From Nitrospirota bacterium (GTDB lineage: Bacteria; Nitrospirota; Thermodesulfovibrionia; Thermodesulfovibrionales; UBA6898), in NCBI GenBank assembly GCA_021787505.1, contig JAJYLU010000111.1, positions 1 to 6,463 of the forward strand: DNA of 6,463 bases. Reading direction: 5' to 3'. The translations under genes were made by a program, and so were the position numbers. Positions 4,645-6,463 of the stretch are shown here, one piece after another. The notes below the pieces were generated by a model. It worked only from the letters and a program-made list of their open reading frames with translations. It was not told where the DNA came from and made no database searches. Position 1 is the first letter of the stretch, and every line of letters starts with the position of its first letter.

Positions 4645-6291
4645 ATGCTTTCCGTCATACCCCTCGGGGGGGTCGAGGAGATCGGGATGAACATGACCGT
4701 GCTCGAATACGGGGACGACATGGTCGTGATCGACGCGGGGCTGATGTTCCCCGAGGAGGACATGCTCGGGATCGATTACGTCATCCCCGACTTCACCTAT
4801 ATACTCGAAAACAGGGATAAGGTAAAGGGGATCGTTCTCTCACACGGCCACGAGGACCACACCGGCGCCCTCCCCTTTCTCCTGAAGGAGCTGAACGTTC
4901 CGGTCTACGGTACGCCCCTGACGCTCGGACTTGTAAGAGAAAAACTGAAAGAGCATAACCTCGAACACGTCGAACTGAACTCGGTGCTGCCGAGGGAGGT
5001 CGTAACGCTCGGCGTATTCGAGATACAATTTATCAGGGTGACCCACAGCATCGTCGATGGTGTAGGGTTCGGGATCAAGACGCCCGTCGGGAGAATCGTA
5101 CATACCGGCGACTTCAAACTCGACCCAACGCCCGTCGACGGACAGCTGATGGACTTCCATAAGTTCTCGGAATATGGTGAGGCCGGGACCGTCCTCCTCA
5201 TGTCCGACAGCACCAACGCCGAAAAAGGCGGCTTCACCTTTTCCGAGAAAGAGGTGAGGAGGGCCTTCGAGGACATCTTCTCGACCGCAACTGGCAGGAT
5301 CATCATCGCCACCTTCGCCTCGAACATCCACCGCATCCAGCAGGTGATCGACGTGGCGGCGATGTACGGGAGGAAGGTGATCCTCTCGGGCAAGAGCCTT
5401 GTCGCCAACGCCCAGATCGCGCTCGATCTCGGCTATCTCAGGATACCTGCGGACATGTGGGTTAGGCTCGACGAACTGAAGCGCCTCGCCGAAAACGAAG
5501 TCGTGATCATCACCACAGGCAGCCAGGGCGAGCCGATGAGCGTGCTCTCCAGGATCGCCACGGACGAACATAAAACTATCAAGGTGAAAGCCGGAGACGT
5601 CGTGATCCTATCGGCGAAAATGATCCCGGGCAACGAGCGGTCGATCGGCCGGATCATCAACCACCTCTTCAGGCGAGGCGCGAACGTGATCTACGAAAAG
5701 GTCTCGGAGATCCACGTCTCGGGTCATGCCTCGAAAGAGGAGCTGAAACTGATGCTGAACCTCGTGAAGCCGAAGTATTTCATGCCGGTCCACGGCGAAT
5801 TCCGCCATAAGATCTACCACTCTCGTCTCGCCGAAAAAACGGGCGTCCCGAAAGAGAACATCTTTATCCTCGACGACGGCGAAGTCCTGGAGATTTCGGA
5901 CAATACCGCGGCCAAGGGCGGCACAGTCACCTCCGGCCGGATCTATGTCGACGGCAAGGGCGTAGGGGACGTCGAAGACATGGTCTTGCGCGACAGGAGA
6001 AGACTCGCCCACGACGGCATTGTGCTGGTCCTCCTCGGCATCGAGAAAATCACCGGCGCCATCGTCTCCGGTCCGGACATCATATCGCGGGGATTCGTAT
6101 TCGAGGACGCATCGCAGGACGTCATCAACGACGTGAAAGAACTCGTCATCAACAGCATGAAGGAGCTCGGCACCGAGGTCGTCGCGGACAAGTCCCTGAT
6201 CCAGGCGAAAATCCGGTCGGTCCTGAAGAAGTATCTCAGGAACACGATGGAGAGAAAGCCGATGATCATGCCGATCATCTTCGAGGTGTAG
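4645..6291 (+). CDS. rnj: Ribonuclease J
   Basis: The protein has 548 residues from the ATG at 4645. RNase J is a metallo-beta-lactamase/beta-CASP nuclease with 5'-to-3' exonuclease and endonuclease activity, acting in mRNA decay and in rRNA and tRNA processing. The start MLSVIPLGGVEEIGMNM is typical of the family. The zinc site is HGHEDH (67-72), His134 in THS and Asp156 in HTGDFK. The beta-CASP part includes SDSTNAEKGG, ATFASNIHR and TGSQGEPMS, followed by SGHAS and MPVHGEF. The C-terminal domain ends in MIMPIIFEV, as in Bacillus RNase J1, and the length is nearly the same (about 555). All metal ligands are present. A TTG at 4636 would add MDN, but the ATG is preferred because it matches the family and follows the leader-frame stop by one base. 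It has no strong SD of its own. Confidence 0.96.
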   Translation: MLSVIPLGGVEEIGMNMTVLEYGDDMVVIDAGLMFPEEDMLGIDYVIPDFTYILENRDKVKGIVLSHGHEDHTGALPFLLKELNVPVYGTPLTLGLVREKLKEHNLEHVELNSVLPREVVTLGVFEIQFIRVTHSIVDGVGFGIKTPVGRIVHTGDFKLDPTPVDGQLMDFHKFSEYGEAGTVLLMSDSTNAEKGGFTFSEKEVRRAFEDIFSTATGRIIIATFASNIHRIQQVIDVAAMYGRKVILSGKSLVANAQIALDLGYLRIPADMWVRLDELKRLAENEVVIITTGSQGEPMSVLSRIATDEHKTIKVKAGDVVILSAKMIPGNERSIGRIINHLFRRGANVIYEKVSEIHVSGHASKEELKLMLNLVKPKYFMPVHGEFRHKIYHSRLAEKTGVPKENIFILDDGEVLEISDNTAAKGGTVTSGRIYVDGKGVGDVEDMVLRDRRRLAHDGIVLVLLGIEKITGAIVSGPDIISRGFVFEDASQDVINDVKELVINSMKELGTEVVADKSLIQAKIRSVLKKYLRNTMERKPMIMPIIFEV

Positions 6292-6310
6292 CAAGACAGT
6301 CGCTGTATTG

Positions 6311-6357
6311 CGGGTGCTGCCGACCGATGAGAAAACCGTCGGGTTCGGCAGCGCCCG
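6311..6357 (+). terminator. Long hairpin after RNase J, possible transcription end
   Basis: CGGGTGCTGCCGA (6311-6323) pairs with TCGGCAGCGCCCG (6345-6357): 13 pairs with one T-G wobble. An inner CCGA/TCGG stem (6324-6327 with 6339-6342) closes an 11-base loop. It starts 20 bases after the rnj stop. No T-run follows, so the action would be factor-assisted or protective of the 3' end rather than classical intrinsic termination. Confidence 0.45.
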
Positions 6358-6367
6358 AACAACTGTC

Positions 6368-6386
6368 GCATAGTCGCGTACTATGC
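6368..6386. other. Stem-loop, 7-bp perfect inverted repeat
   Basis: GCATAGT (6368-6374) and ACTATGC (6380-6386) flank CGCGT. It is the second of three consecutive hairpins between rnj and the right edge. Confidence 0.4.
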
Positions 6387-6390
6387 AGCC

Positions 6391-6407
6391 TTGCACAAGG
6401 TGTGCAA
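6391..6407. other. Stem-loop, 7-bp perfect inverted repeat
   Basis: TTGCACA (6391-6397) and TGTGCAA (6401-6407) flank AGG. It is the third hairpin of the series, 4 bases after the previous one. It could be an operator or part of a leader for the gene that may start at 6437. Confidence 0.4.
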
Positions 6408-6436
6408 CTGCGCCTGCATCTCTCCCGGAGGAAGCA

Positions 6437-6463
6437 GTGAATCCGGCGCCTCATACTTCTGCA
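6437..6463 (+). CDS. Possible start of a downstream gene, cut by the window edge
   Basis: GTG at 6437 is preceded by GGAGG (6427-6431) at 5 bases spacing, an excellent ribosome site. Nine codons stay open to the window end (reads MNPAPHTSA). The product cannot be recognised from nine residues. In many bacteria an FtsK-type DNA translocase gene follows rnj, but nothing visible here shows that. Confidence 0.35.

Noticed and set aside
4840..6396. Long minus-strand open frames opposite RNase J
   Set aside because: The RNase J reading is unambiguous, and the antisense products look like no protein family.
1..6463. CRISPR array, tRNA or rRNA gene, insertion sequence or phage gene
   Set aside because: No regularly spaced repeats, cloverleaf, transposase motif or integrase was seen on either strand.

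Overview
The window carries five complete, well-supported genes, one short candidate leader gene, the start of a possible gene at the right edge, and several structured intergenic stretches. The content is mostly housekeeping metabolism and RNA decay. Coding regions are rich in G and C at third positions, while the intergenic regions at 1-173 and 1950-2289 are more AT-rich. A CooC-type nickel-insertion ATPase beside a folate-C1 enzyme, plus an RNase J, suggests an anaerobic bacterium that uses CO dehydrogenase or the Wood-Ljungdahl pathway. Nitrospirota or Desulfobacterota would fit, but this lineage guess is an inference with low confidence.

Left block, minus strand (1949 down to about 79). 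cooC is followed after 16 bases by 5-formyltetrahydrofolate cyclo-ligase. After another 44 bases comes a 118-residue membrane protein built like one K+-channel subunit (TM1, pore helix, TM2) but with TGMGPV in place of the usual filter. Directly after its stop codon lies a short, frame-broken stretch that matches the 3' part of the cyclo-ligase gene, apparently a decayed partial duplicate. The outermost ~80 bases show nothing identifiable.

Divergent control region (1950-2289, about 340 bases without a confident gene). It contains candidate promoters on both strands, partly overlapping. One plus-strand promoter would start transcription at the argD ATG itself, giving a leaderless message. Another inverted repeat sits where a minus-strand transcript toward cooC would begin.

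Right block, plus strand (2290-6463). argD and argF are 13 bases apart and encode two arginine-biosynthesis steps (acetylornithine aminotransferase and ornithine carbamoyltransferase). A 239-base leader precedes RNase J. It holds a candidate promoter, two mutually exclusive hairpins and a 29-codon reading frame with its own Shine-Dalgarno, ending one base before the RNase J ATG. After RNase J come three successive stem-loops (6311-6407) and a possible new gene start (SD + GTG) at 6437.

No tRNA, rRNA, CRISPR array, insertion sequence or phage gene was seen. The least ordinary items are the RNase J leader, the channel-like protein with the altered filter, and the broken cyclo-ligase duplicate.
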